The translations under genes were made by a program, and so were the position numbers. DNA of 22,043 nucleotides from Planctomycetota bacterium (GTDB taxonomy: Bacteria > Planctomycetota > B15-G4). Shown in pieces: positions 1-8,646 of this stretch (its first letter is position 1; every line of letters begins with the position of its first letter). The stretch is from contig JACKHP010000040.1 in assembly GCA_020638905.1 (NCBI GenBank), forward strand, positions 1 to 22,043. The letters run 5' to 3'. Under the pieces are notes generated by a model. That model was not told the origin of the DNA. It saw only the letters and a program-made list of their open reading frames with translations, and did not search any database.

Positions 1-2
1 GG

Positions 3-1403
3 CCGTACGCGTTCCATGTCGATCCGCGGGTGGGGATGGTCTGCGCGCAGGACGCGACGGTGACCATCGTCGGCGCGCCGGTGCACACGGACGACCTCGG
101 GATGCGCGTGCGTCCGGAAGCGCGTGGGTCCGCGCCGACCGCGGACCGGCCGGCGGGTGACGATCCGCTGCGCGTCGTCGTGCTCGGCGACTCGGTGGCC
201 TTCGGCTTCGGACTGCGCGACGACGAGACGCTGGCCTGTCGGCTCGAGGAACTGCTCGCCGCCGCGCTGCCGGAGCGCGCGGTCGAGTGCCGCACGGTGG
301 CCGTCCCCGGCTGGAACCACCGCAACGCGGTGTCGTTCCTGCTCGACCACCTCGATCGCTATCCGGCCGACCTGGTGCTCTACATGCCGATCGGCAACGA
401 CCTCGTCGACGGCTACTCGGTGCGTGAATCGGGCTTCAGGCGCGAGATCGCCGACGTGGCCGCGGCCGACCCGTGGCTGGGCGTCAGCGCCGATCGCAGC
501 GAGCGCTTCCTGGTCGAGGTCGCGCGCCGGCTGCGCCGTTCGGGCGCCGAGCTGCTGCGCGACGACGCCGGGAGCGCCTGCCTCAACGCCGACCTGACGC
601 CCGAGTCGTCCCGCCGCTACGACGAGAACGCGCGCTCGATCGTGCTGCTGCACGACGTCCTCGCGCGCCGGGGCACCCGCCTGGCCCTGCTGCAGTTCGC
701 CGAGGAGCCCTACACGTGGATCCTCTGGACGCGCCTCGTCGACGCCGGGCTCGAACTCCCGGTGCTGCCGCTCTTCGTGGCCATCCCGGTCGACCTGCAG
801 CAGCCGACCGATCCGCACCCGTCGGCCGAGGGACAGCGCGTGATGGCCGCCTGGACGCTGCGCTCGCTGGCGTCGCTGGGGCTCGTGGCGGGACTGTCCC
901 CCGACGCGCTCGTCGACGACCCGACACTCGCTTCCCATGACGCCGTCCGGGCGCCGCCGCGCGATGCCGCGGCGTGGCGCGCGCTGGCCGACGAGGCGCG
1001 CGCCGCGGCCGCGCGCGGCGTGCGCCCCGACTTCGACCTGCGCACGGGACGAGGCGCGTTCCAGGTGCTGGGAGGCGTGAACCCCGACGGCTCGTTCGAT
1101 GCGCACGGACTGCTCGTGCTGCGTCGCGCCGGCGACGTGCTGTCGGTCGAGCTGGACGCGCTCGAGGGACGTCCCGACCTCGACGGGCTCGAGGTGCTCG
1201 TCGAGGTCGCGCGTCGTCCGGTGGGGCGCGTCACGCTCTCGGGCGACGGTCCGACGACGGCGCGCTTCGACGTGCCACCCGGCCTGCCGCGCGACGCCCC
1301 GGTCGAGGTGGCGTTCGTGGCGGGGCGCGCGGTCGTGACCGAGTTCGCGGGACGCGCCCAGATGGCGTCCTTCCGGCTGCTGCACGCGTCCTTCGAAGAC
1401 TGA
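3..1403 (+). CDS. SGNH/GDSL-family hydrolase, 5'-truncated
   Basis: This is an esterase or acyl-transferase of the SGNH hydrolase superfamily; the substrate is unknown. The reading frame is open to the left edge (first full codon at 3), so the true start lies outside the window and the GTG at 30 is probably internal. Counting from that GTG, block I is GDSVAFGFG with the nucleophile Ser55, the block II Gly is G94 in VPGWNH, block III is IGND (G122-N123-D124), and block V is DPHPS with Asp261 and His263. The full Ser/Gly/Asn/His set is therefore present. The phrase VHTDDLGMRVRPE before block I matches the usual lead-in of membrane-associated SGNH proteins. Residues ~300-457 form a predicted beta-rich accessory region that I do not recognise. 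The next gene, dnaB, is unrelated in function. Family is confident; substrate is not. Confidence 0.85.
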   Translation, partial: PYAFHVDPRVGMVCAQDATVTIVGAPVHTDDLGMRVRPEARGSAPTADRPAGDDPLRVVVLGDSVAFGFGLRDDETLACRLEELLAAALPERAVECRTVAVPGWNHRNAVSFLLDHLDRYPADLVLYMPIGNDLVDGYSVRESGFRREIADVAAADPWLGVSADRSERFLVEVARRLRRSGAELLRDDAGSACLNADLTPESSRRYDENARSIVLLHDVLARRGTRLALLQFAEEPYTWILWTRLVDAGLELPVLPLFVAIPVDLQQPTDPHPSAEGQRVMAAWTLRSLASLGLVAGLSPDALVDDPTLASHDAVRAPPRDAAAWRALADEARAAAARGVRPDFDLRTGRGAFQVLGGVNPDGSFDAHGLLVLRRAGDVLSVELDALEGRPDLDGLEVLVEVARRPVGRVTLSGDGPTTARFDVPPGLPRDAPVEVAFVAGRAVVTEFAGRAQMASFRLLHASFED

Positions 1404-1434
1404 ACGGCGGCGTGGTCACGGCGCGCGTCGGTGT

Positions 1435-1443
1435 TGCTACAGT
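1435..1443 (+). promoter_or_regulatory. Possible extended -10 promoter upstream of dnaB
   Basis: The 139-nt gap before dnaB contains TGCTACAGT, which fits an extended -10 element (TGn followed by TACAGT, 4/6 to TATAAT). A weak -35 candidate, TGGTCA at 1413-1418, is 19 nt upstream. This would start transcription about 1450, roughly 90 nt before dnaB. A similar string, TGGTACGGT, lies upstream of rpsB. Assigned by eye only. Confidence 0.3.
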
Positions 1444-1542
1444 GGCGCCCCGCGATGCGCACCCGGCGGTGGGTGCGCACCCGACGTGATCGACCTCGGC
1501 TGCGCGCATCGGCGCGCGGTCCGCCCGCCTGGGAGGGTGTGC

Positions 1543-2940
1543 GTGGACAGCAACGACGCGCCTGGCCGTCTGCCGCCCCAGAACATCGAAGCCGAGCAGT
1601 GCGTGCTCGGCTCGATGCTGCTCGACCGCGAGTGCATCGGCGACGTGGTGCAGGTCCTGACCGCCGAGGACTTCTACGTCCCGGCGCACTCCGAGGTGTT
1701 CGCGGCGCTCTCGGCGTTGTTCGACGAGAACCAGCCGGTCGACCTGCTGCTGGCCACGAACGAGCTCAAGCGGCGCGGGAAGCTCGAGCACGTGGGTGAC
1801 GTCCCGATGCTCGTCGGGCTGATGGAGTCGGTGCCCTCCGCCGCGCACGCGCTGGCGTACGCCGACCTCGTGCGCGAGTCGGCCGACCGTCGCCGGCTGG
1901 TCGACGCGGTGCACGGCATCCTGCGCGACTGCTACGGGGCGGGCGTGGCCACGGCCGACCTCATCAACGAGGCGGAGCAGCGCATCTTCGCCATCGCGCA
2001 CCACCACACCGACGACTCGGGCGGCGACCTCAGCGACCTCGTGCGCGACGCCCTCGTGCGCATCGACGGCCTGCAGGAAGGCGAAGAGGTCACGCGCGGC
2101 ATCAAGACGCACTACACCGACCTCGACCGGTTGCTGAACGGCCTGGCGCCCGGCGCGCTCTACATCATCGCGGGGCGTCCCTCGATGGGGAAGAGCAGCT
2201 TCGCCACCAGCCTGCTGCACAACGTGTGCGTGCGTGGCGGACAGCCCGCGATCCTGTTCACGCTCGAGGTGACGAAGGAGCAGGTGGCCGAGAACATGCT
2301 CTGCTCGGCGGCCCGCGTCGACGCGCACAAGCTCATGCGCGGCCAGCTCAACAACGAGGAGTACAGCCGCGTCCCGGCGGCCGCGAGCCAGCTCAGCCAG
2401 GCGTCCCTGTACGTCGACGACACGCCGGGACTCTCGCTCACGCGTCTGCGGGCCAAGGCCCGTCGCATCGCCGCGCGTCACAGCCAGGACGGCAAGGGGC
2501 TCGGGCTGATCATCGTCGACTACCTGCAGCTGCTCACGCTGGGGGTCTCGGTCGAGAGCCGCCAGATCGAGATCAGCCGCCTCTCGGGCGCGCTCAAGCA
2601 GCTCTCGCGCGAGCTGCACGTGCCGGTCATCGCCCTCTCGCAGCTCAACCGCGGCGTCGAGGCACGTGCGGACAAGCGTCCGCTGATGGGCGACCTGCGC
2701 GAGTCGGGCTCGATCGAGCAGGACGCCGACGCGATCATGCTCGTCTATCGCGAGGACTACTACTTCCCCGATCGCATCGACAGCAAGGGCAAGGCCGAGA
2801 TCATCGTGGCGAAGAACAGGAACGGTCCCACGGGCACCGTCGAGCTGAACTTCCACTCGAACATGATGCGCTTCGACAACCCGTACGCCTTCCCCGAGTC
2901 CGCGTCGCCCGGCGCACCCAGCATGGCGCCCGTCCTCTGA
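1543..2940 (+). CDS. dnaB: Replicative DNA helicase DnaB
   Basis: Hexameric 5'-3' helicase that unwinds DNA at the replication fork and recruits primase. I chose the GTG at 1543 because GGGAGG at 1531-1536 is a good ribosome binding site 6 nt upstream, and because the protein then begins MDSNDAPGRLPPQNIEAEQ, the normal DnaB N-terminus; the frame extends to 1486 without a binding site. The product is 465 aa, the usual size. The N-terminal domain carries PQNIEAEQCVLGSMLLD. The RecA-like domain has Walker A GRPSMGKS near residues 211-218 and Walker B LIIVDYLQLL near 322-331. SLARVD-type and RESGSIEQDAD motifs of the family are also visible (here CSAARVD and LRESGSIEQDADAI). No intein is present. 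The next gene, bamA, follows after 26 nt and may be cotranscribed. Confidence 0.97.
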   Translation: MDSNDAPGRLPPQNIEAEQCVLGSMLLDRECIGDVVQVLTAEDFYVPAHSEVFAALSALFDENQPVDLLLATNELKRRGKLEHVGDVPMLVGLMESVPSAAHALAYADLVRESADRRRLVDAVHGILRDCYGAGVATADLINEAEQRIFAIAHHHTDDSGGDLSDLVRDALVRIDGLQEGEEVTRGIKTHYTDLDRLLNGLAPGALYIIAGRPSMGKSSFATSLLHNVCVRGGQPAILFTLEVTKEQVAENMLCSAARVDAHKLMRGQLNNEEYSRVPAAASQLSQASLYVDDTPGLSLTRLRAKARRIAARHSQDGKGLGLIIVDYLQLLTLGVSVESRQIEISRLSGALKQLSRELHVPVIALSQLNRGVEARADKRPLMGDLRESGSIEQDADAIMLVYREDYYFPDRIDSKGKAEIIVAKNRNGPTGTVELNFHSNMMRFDNPYAFPESASPGAPSMAPVL

Positions 2941-2966
2941 TCCTGACCGTCCCGTCCGAGCGCCGC

Positions 2967-5447
2967 GTGCCGCCCCGATCCCGCCTCGTCGTCGTGCTCC
3001 TCGTGCTGCTGGGCACCGTCCTCGTCGCGCCCCTGAGCGCGCAGACGGACGACCAGACCGGCGAGATCGTGAAGGACGTCGTGGTCGAGGGCGCGCTGGT
3101 GGTCGACCTCTCGCTGCTCCAGGCGAACCTGCGCACGCGACCCGGCAAGCCGCTCGACCCCGCACTGCTCGACGAGGACGTGCGCTGGCTGGCCGACGAG
3201 TACGGTCTGCTCGGCGACGTCGTGATCGACCCGGGACCGGTGGTGCGCTTCGTGCTCAAGCGCGTCCCGTCGTACGAGTTCGTGACGATCGAGGGCAACG
3301 AGCGCTTCAACGACGCCACGCTGTTCGGCGTGGCGCGCCTCTCGAAGGACGGCGGCGCCAGCCAGGACGAACTGGTCCGCGCGCGCTCGCTCATCAAGGA
3401 GCACTACCTGAAGAAGGGTCACGCCTTCGTCGAGGTGACGCTGCGTCCGTCGCAGCGCGCCGACGGCAGCCGCGGCCAGACCATCTTCGTGTTCGAGGGT
3501 CCCGAGGTCGAGGTGGACGACGTGGTCATCGAGGGCCTGACCGCCATCGATCCCTCCGACGCCAAGGACGTGATGAAGAGCGCGCCCGGCTTCTGGTCGT
3601 GGCTCGTCGGACAGGACTTCGTGCGCGCCGACGTCGATCGCGACCTCGTGCTGCTCGAGGAGCTGGTGCGCAACCTCGGCTACCTCGACGCCCGCGTCGG
3701 CCTCGACGGCCTCGTCTTCTCCGACGACCGCGAGGAGGTCGTGGTGCACATGGTGGTCGACCAGGGCGAGCGCTACACGGTGCGCAGCATGCGCGTCGAG
3801 GGCAACACCGCCTTCGGCCAGGACGAGCTGCTGGAGGGCGCCGCGCTCACCGTCGGCGGCCCGCTGCGCGAGCGCGACCGCATCCTCACCGAGCGGGCCA
3901 TCCGGTCGCTCTACGGCCAGCACGGCTACATCGACGCGAAGGTGCGCGCCGAGCCGGTCTACGACCTCGACTCGCCCGTGGTCGACATGGTCTGGCGCAT
4001 CGACGAGGGCGGCCAGAAGCGCGTGCGCGACGTGCTCGTGCGCGGCAACTCGGGCACGCGCGACGCGGTCGTCCGGCGCTACCTGACGCTCTACCCGGGA
4101 GACATCGTCGACACGCGCGAGCTCGACTACAGCGAGGACGCGCTCGTCTCGCTGCAGTACTTCACCGACTTCAGCGGACTCCCGCGCGTGCGCGTGTCGA
4201 CCGAGCCGACCCCCGACCCCGCGCTGGTCGACGTGGTGGTCGACGTCGACGACGCCTCGAGCGGCTTCTACAGCTTCTTCGTGGGAGCGGGCAGCGACAG
4301 CGGCATCTTCGGCGGCGTCGAACTCGACAAGCGCAACTTCGACATCAGCCGCGCCTCGTCCTCGTGGACCAGCTTCTTCAAGGAGTTCTTCGGCACCGGC
4401 GACGCCTTCCACGGCGGCGGCCAGCGGCTGCACCTCGAGCTGCAGCCGGGCACGCGCGAGTCGTTGATCGACGTGCTCTTCGAGGAGCCCTGGCTGGACG
4501 AGAGCCGCGAGGACCCGTGGGGCCTGTCGGTCGAGCTCTACAACCGGCTGCGCTACTTCCGCGAGTACACGCGCTCGCAGACCGGCGTGGGGGTGTTCTT
4601 CTCGCACAGGTTCAACCGCGAGACGTCGATCTCGATCGGTCCACGCTACGAGCTGCTCGACATCAGCAACGTCGACCAGGCCGGCGCCGACGTGGTCACC
4701 GGCCAGGTGACCGACTTCGCCAAGGCCGAGGGCACGGCCGAGCGCAGGGTGCTCGAGGGCAACCTGCGCTACACGAAGGTCGACTCGTTGAGCGAGCCGA
4801 CCGACGGCTTCATGACGCGCCTCAGCATCGAGTCGGTGGGCGGCCCCCTGGGCGGCGACGTCGACGCGTTGCGCAGCACGTGGAGCAACGAGTGGTTCTT
4901 CCCCGTGACCCAGGACGACGACGGCAACTGGGTCGTGTTCCACCCGCGCTTCGCACTGGCCGCGGTGCGTCCGGTGGGCGCCGAGGAAGACCTGCCGTTC
5001 TACGAGCGCGTGTTCGCCGGCGGCGCCTCGGGACCCCTGGCCGTGCGTGGCTTCGACTACCGCGGCATCGGTCCGCACCAGCAGATCCAGAACACGCCCC
5101 TCGGTCCGGTGCTGCTCACCGACGGGGGCGACTCGGTCGGCGGACGTATGGCGGCGGTGGCCTCGCTCGAGACCCTGCATCCCCTCGTGACGCAGTACAA
5201 CCCGTACCGCGACCAGGAGGAGATCCTCATGAAGGGCGTGCTGTTCGTCGACGCCGGCAACCTGCTCGAGGGCGCGCAGCTGTCCGACCTCGGGACCGAC
5301 GTGCGCCTCTCGACCGGCGCCGGCCTGCGCCTGCGCCTGCCCGCGCTGGGCGGCCTGACGATGCAGCTCGACTACGCGTTCGTGCTCCGGGACCAGCCGA
5401 GCGACGAGCAGCGGCGCTTCAGCTTCGAGCTCTCGCGGCGCTTCTGA
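2967..5447 (+). CDS. bamA: Outer membrane protein assembly factor BamA (Omp85)
   Basis: Core subunit of the BAM machine, which folds beta-barrel proteins into the outer membrane. With the GTG start at 2967 the product is 826 aa and begins with a clear signal peptide, MPPRSRLVVVLLVLLGTVLV, cleaved near APLSAQ; the frame stays open upstream into dnaB but that part is a shadow. I count five POTRA repeats at about residues 33-100, 101-180, 181-268, 269-348 and 349-430, each with an EGN/RGN-type turn (IEGNERF, VEGNTAF, VRGNSG). The barrel follows from about 435 and includes the conserved loop 6 VRGF motif at 693-696. The last residue is Phe (ELSRRF), the usual outer-membrane targeting end. lpxD follows 43 nt later, as in many Gram-negatives, but the chaperone gene skp/ompH that often sits between them is absent. 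Confidence 0.96.
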   Translation: MPPRSRLVVVLLVLLGTVLVAPLSAQTDDQTGEIVKDVVVEGALVVDLSLLQANLRTRPGKPLDPALLDEDVRWLADEYGLLGDVVIDPGPVVRFVLKRVPSYEFVTIEGNERFNDATLFGVARLSKDGGASQDELVRARSLIKEHYLKKGHAFVEVTLRPSQRADGSRGQTIFVFEGPEVEVDDVVIEGLTAIDPSDAKDVMKSAPGFWSWLVGQDFVRADVDRDLVLLEELVRNLGYLDARVGLDGLVFSDDREEVVVHMVVDQGERYTVRSMRVEGNTAFGQDELLEGAALTVGGPLRERDRILTERAIRSLYGQHGYIDAKVRAEPVYDLDSPVVDMVWRIDEGGQKRVRDVLVRGNSGTRDAVVRRYLTLYPGDIVDTRELDYSEDALVSLQYFTDFSGLPRVRVSTEPTPDPALVDVVVDVDDASSGFYSFFVGAGSDSGIFGGVELDKRNFDISRASSSWTSFFKEFFGTGDAFHGGGQRLHLELQPGTRESLIDVLFEEPWLDESREDPWGLSVELYNRLRYFREYTRSQTGVGVFFSHRFNRETSISIGPRYELLDISNVDQAGADVVTGQVTDFAKAEGTAERRVLEGNLRYTKVDSLSEPTDGFMTRLSIESVGGPLGGDVDALRSTWSNEWFFPVTQDDDGNWVVFHPRFALAAVRPVGAEEDLPFYERVFAGGASGPLAVRGFDYRGIGPHQQIQNTPLGPVLLTDGGDSVGGRMAAVASLETLHPLVTQYNPYRDQEEILMKGVLFVDAGNLLEGAQLSDLGTDVRLSTGAGLRLRLPALGGLTMQLDYAFVLRDQPSDEQRRFSFELSRRF

Positions 5448-5490
5448 GTCCGGCGGGGACAGGCCCTTCCGTCCCGCAAGGCGAACGGGG

Positions 5491-6558
5491 ATGATGCCCG
5501 GCCGGGGTCCGTCCATGGAACTGCACCGCACCGTCGCCGAGATCGCCGCCCTCGTGCAGGGCCGGGTGAGCGGACCGTCCGCGCGCAGCCTGGCGTGCCT
5601 GCGTGCGCCGGAGCGGGCCGGGCCCGACGACCTCGCGCCGGTCTTCCGCGACTCGGCCCGACGGGCGCTCGAGAGTTCGCGCGCGGGCACGCTGCTCGTC
5701 CACGACGCGCTCGAGCTGCCCGACGTCGCGGGTCGCACGCTGATCCGCGTCCCCGACCCGGAGGCCGCGCTCGACGCCATCACCGCGGCCTGCGGCGCGC
5801 CGCTGCCCCTGCCGGAGCCCGGCGTGCACCCGAAGGCCGTGGTCGAACCGGGAGCCCGTCTCGGAGACGACGTGCGCGTCGGACCGCTCGCCTACGTGGG
5901 ACGTGGGGCCCGCATCGGCCGCGGCAGCGTGCTCTGGCCCCAGGTCTACGTCGGCGACGGCGCCACGATCGGCGACGACGCGCGGCTGCACCCCGGTGCG
6001 TACGTCGGGGCGGGCAGCGTCCTGGGGGCGCGCGTCGTGCTGCGCCCCGGGTCGGCGGTGGGCAGCGAAGGATTCGGCTTCCGCCAGGACGCGCAGGGCC
6101 GCCACGTGCGCAGTCCGCAGGTCGGCACGGTCGTGCTCGGCGACGACGTCGAGATCGGCAGCCACAGCACCGTCGACCGGGCGCGCTTCGAGACCACGCG
6201 CATCGGCGCCGGCACGAAGATCGACGCGCTCGTGCACGTCGGCCACAACTGCACCTTCGGCGAGCACACCATCATCGCGGGGCACTGCGCCTTCGCCGGC
6301 GGCGCGACGGTGGGCAGTCACGTGATGATGGGTGGCATGTCCGGCGTGAACGGCATGGCGACGGTGGCCGACGGCACGCTGATCGGCTCGTACACCCTGA
6401 TCGACGACGACACGCGCGGCGGGGGCGAGGTGCTCAAGGGCATCCCCTCGATGCCGCTGGCCCACTGGACGCGCCAGGTGTTGAGCCTGCGCCGGCTTCC
6501 TGGTCTGATCGCCACGGTCCGCGACCTGGCCCGGCGGAAGGACGACCGTGGCGCGTAG
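5491..6558 (+). CDS. lpxD: UDP-3-O-acylglucosamine N-acyltransferase LpxD
   Basis: Third step of lipid A synthesis in the cytoplasm: transfers an R-3-hydroxyacyl chain from acyl carrier protein to the 2-amino group of UDP-3-O-acyl-GlcN. The product is up to 355 aa. An N-terminal uridine-binding domain occupies ~1-105; hexapeptide left-handed beta-helix repeats run from ~110 to ~310. The GSEGFGF motif (191-197) and the catalytic His252 in VHVGHNC are both present, and the C-terminus is helical. Start choice is uncertain: ATG at 5491 has AAGGCG 7 nt upstream, while ATG at 5515 gives MELHRTVAEIAALV, which matches the family's N-terminus better and would give 347 aa. Its 3' end overlaps the next gene by 11 nt, so the two are translationally coupled. 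Confidence 0.95.
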   Translation: MMPGRGPSMELHRTVAEIAALVQGRVSGPSARSLACLRAPERAGPDDLAPVFRDSARRALESSRAGTLLVHDALELPDVAGRTLIRVPDPEAALDAITAACGAPLPLPEPGVHPKAVVEPGARLGDDVRVGPLAYVGRGARIGRGSVLWPQVYVGDGATIGDDARLHPGAYVGAGSVLGARVVLRPGSAVGSEGFGFRQDAQGRHVRSPQVGTVVLGDDVEIGSHSTVDRARFETTRIGAGTKIDALVHVGHNCTFGEHTIIAGHCAFAGGATVGSHVMMGGMSGVNGMATVADGTLIGSYTLIDDDTRGGGEVLKGIPSMPLAHWTRQVLSLRRLPGLIATVRDLARRKDDRGA

Positions 6559-7852
6559 CCAGCGCACCATCAAGACACCGTTCGAGATCGAAGGGGTCGG
6601 CCTGCACGAGGGCCGGCCCGTGCGGGTCTCGGTGCGTCCGGCGAAGCCCGACACGGGCGTGCTCTTCGTGCGCTCCGACCTGCCCGACGCCGACCCGGTC
6701 CCGGCGGTGCTCGACAGCCTGGCCGAAGCCGACCGACGCACGCTGCTGCGCGTCGGCGAGGCCGAGGTGCACACGGTCGAGCACCTGCTCGCGTCGCTCG
6801 TGGGCTGCCGCATCGACAACCTCGAGGTCGAGCTCGACGCGGCCGAGATGCCGGCGCTCGACGGCAGCGCCCAGCCCTGGTGCGAGGCGCTCAAGAAGGC
6901 CGGTGCCGTCGACCAGAAGGCCCCGCGCAAGGTCTTCACCGTCGAGCGCCCGTTCTTCGTGCAGGACGGGTCGGCGTCGATCCACGCGGTTCCGGCGCGC
7001 GGCGGCACGCGCGTCTCGTACACGCTCGACTACCGCTCGCGCGGCATGCCCGCGCAGCTCGTCGAGTACGACCTCGACGCCACCGACGTCCCGGCCGAGA
7101 TCGCTCCGGCGCGCACCTTCGTGTTCTCCGACGAGGCCGAGGCGCTGCAGCGCGAGGGGCTGGGAGCGGGTGCGCGCTCGGGCGAGAACACGCTCGTGTT
7201 CGACGGGTCGAAGCTGCTCGAGGGCGAGCTGCGCTTCCCCGACGAACCCGCGCGGCACAAGGTGCTCGACCTGCTCGGCGACCTGTTCCTGCTCGGCGCC
7301 GACGTCGAGGGCTCGATCGCCGCCGTGCGTTCGGGCCACCGCACGCACCACGAGCTCGTGCGCGTCCTCAAGCAGGCCATGGAGCTCGAGGAGAACCACG
7401 GACGCATCGTGCGCGGCACGGCCATGGACATCCGCGAGATCGCGGGCCTGCTGCCGCACCGCTACCCGTTCCTGCTGGTCGACCGCGTGCTCGAGCTCGA
7501 GGGCTACCGACGCGCCGTGGGCATCAAGAACGTGACGGTCAACGAACCGTTCTTCCAGGGGCACTTCCCCGGGCAGCCGATCATGCCGGGCGTGCTGATC
7601 CTCGAGGCGCTCGCGCAGCTCGCGGGCACGCTCCTCCTGCGGCGCATGGAATACACCGGCAAGCTCCCGGTGCTGTGGGCCATCGACAAGGTCAAGCTGC
7701 GGCGCTCGGTGATCCCGGGCGACCAGCTGCGGCTCGAGGTCGAGGCCACCAAGGTGCGGGACACGATGGGCCGGGTGAGCTGCCTGGCGAAGGTCAACGA
7801 GCACGTCGCTGCGGAGGCGAAGATGGTCTTCACGCTGGTGGACGCGGGATGA
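6548..7852 (+). CDS. lpxC/fabZ: LpxC-FabZ fusion: UDP-3-O-acyl-GlcNAc deacetylase / 3-hydroxyacyl-ACP dehydratase
   Basis: One 434-aa polypeptide joins the committed zinc deacetylase of lipid A synthesis to the dehydratase that competes for the same 3-hydroxyacyl-ACP pool. The LpxC part is residues ~1-285: GVGLHEG near 16-22, catalytic Glu78 and zinc ligand His79 in TVEHLLA, zinc ligands His237 and Asp241 in RHKVLD, and the general-acid His264 in SGHRTHHEL. The FabZ part is ~293-434: LLPHRYPFLLVDR, then FFQGHFPGQPIMPG with catalytic His339, and catalytic Glu353 in ILEALAQ. No residue needed for either activity appears missing, so both are likely active. The GTG start at 6548 lies inside the lpxD end (11-nt overlap) and the stop overlaps the lpxA start as ATGA. 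The fusion is known in Bacteroidota and some other lineages. Confidence 0.96.
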   Translation: MARSQRTIKTPFEIEGVGLHEGRPVRVSVRPAKPDTGVLFVRSDLPDADPVPAVLDSLAEADRRTLLRVGEAEVHTVEHLLASLVGCRIDNLEVELDAAEMPALDGSAQPWCEALKKAGAVDQKAPRKVFTVERPFFVQDGSASIHAVPARGGTRVSYTLDYRSRGMPAQLVEYDLDATDVPAEIAPARTFVFSDEAEALQREGLGAGARSGENTLVFDGSKLLEGELRFPDEPARHKVLDLLGDLFLLGADVEGSIAAVRSGHRTHHELVRVLKQAMELEENHGRIVRGTAMDIREIAGLLPHRYPFLLVDRVLELEGYRRAVGIKNVTVNEPFFQGHFPGQPIMPGVLILEALAQLAGTLLLRRMEYTGKLPVLWAIDKVKLRRSVIPGDQLRLEVEATKVRDTMGRVSCLAKVNEHVAAEAKMVFTLVDAG

Positions 7853-8646
7853 CGGACGTCCATCCCACGGCGGTCATCCATCCCAGGGCCGAGCTGGCCG
7901 ACGACGTGGTCGTCGGCCCGCTCACGGTCGTCGAGGAGGGCGTGCGCGTCGGCGCGGGCACGCACGTCGGTCCGCACTGCTATCTCGCGAAGGGCACGAC
8001 GCTCGGCGAGCGCAACTCGCTCACCGCGTTCGTCTCGATCGGCACGGGCCCCCAGGATCTCACGCACAAGAACGCCGAGAGCCGCATCGAGGTCGGCGAC
8101 GACAACGTCTTCCGCGAGTTCGTCTCGCTCAACCGCGGCACGCCGAAGGAGCAGTGCCTGACGCGCATCGGGAACAGCAACTTCCTGATGGCGGGCTCCC
8201 ACGTCGGGCACGACTGCGTGCTGGGCAGCCACATCATCATGACCAACTGCGTGCTCGTCGCGGGGCACTGCCACATCGGCGACAGGGTCGTGCTCAACGG
8301 CTACGCCGGCGTCGGCCAGTACACCTCGATCGGACGCCTCGCCTACGTGGGCGCGAAGGCGCGCGTCGTGCAGGACGTCCCGCCGTTCGTGAAAGTCGCG
8401 GGAGACCCGGCCGAGGTGCGCATGGTGAACGAGGTCGGCATGCAGCGCAGCGGCATCCCGCAGGCCGAGATCGACGAGATCAAGCACGTCTACCGCGCCA
8501 TCTTCCGCACGGGACGCAGCGTGAGCGAGGAGGCCCACGCGCTCATCAACGACAGCTCGCCGATGGTGCGCGAGCTTGCCGAGTTCCTGCTGCGCAAGGA
8601 GGCCGGCCGCTTCGGACGCTTCCGGGAGTCGCTCCGTGGACACTGA
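7849..8646 (+). CDS. lpxA: Acyl-ACP:UDP-GlcNAc O-acyltransferase LpxA
   Basis: First step of lipid A synthesis: transfers a 3-hydroxyacyl chain from acyl carrier protein to the 3-position of UDP-GlcNAc (or to the 3-amine of UDP-GlcNAc3N in some bacteria). The product is 265 aa, the normal length. Hexapeptide repeats of a trimeric left-handed beta-helix fill residues ~1-190. The catalytic histidine is His121 in HVGHDC, equivalent to His125 of E. coli; the following C-terminal helical domain (~195-265) contains the family's IDEIKHVYRAIFR-like stretch. The ATG overlaps the lpxC-fabZ stop by 4 nt and the 3' end overlaps the oxidoreductase gene by 11 nt. LpxD, by contrast, is told apart by its GFGF motif and N-terminal domain, both absent here. 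Confidence 0.96.
   Translation: MTDVHPTAVIHPRAELADDVVVGPLTVVEEGVRVGAGTHVGPHCYLAKGTTLGERNSLTAFVSIGTGPQDLTHKNAESRIEVGDDNVFREFVSLNRGTPKEQCLTRIGNSNFLMAGSHVGHDCVLGSHIIMTNCVLVAGHCHIGDRVVLNGYAGVGQYTSIGRLAYVGAKARVVQDVPPFVKVAGDPAEVRMVNEVGMQRSGIPQAEIDEIKHVYRAIFRTGRSVSEEAHALINDSSPMVRELAEFLLRKEAGRFGRFRESLRGH

Noticed and set aside
2226..2966. Upstream extension of the bamA frame through the end of dnaB
   Set aside because: It is an Arg/Ala-rich shadow of dnaB; the GTG at 2967 gives a proper signal peptide.
5453..5477. Hairpin GCGGGGAC/GTCCCGC between bamA and lpxD as a terminator
   Set aside because: Seven pairs with a bulge and a 10-nt loop, inside what looks like a continuous operon; too weak to call.
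2760..5783. A 1007-codon open frame on the minus strand opposite bamA, with similar long antisense frames opposite dnaB, lpxC-fabZ and ileS
   Set aside because: They mirror well-identified genes codon for codon, are dominated by Arg, Val, His and Glu/Ala-rich repeats, and resemble no family. Such shadows are expected at high third-position GC.
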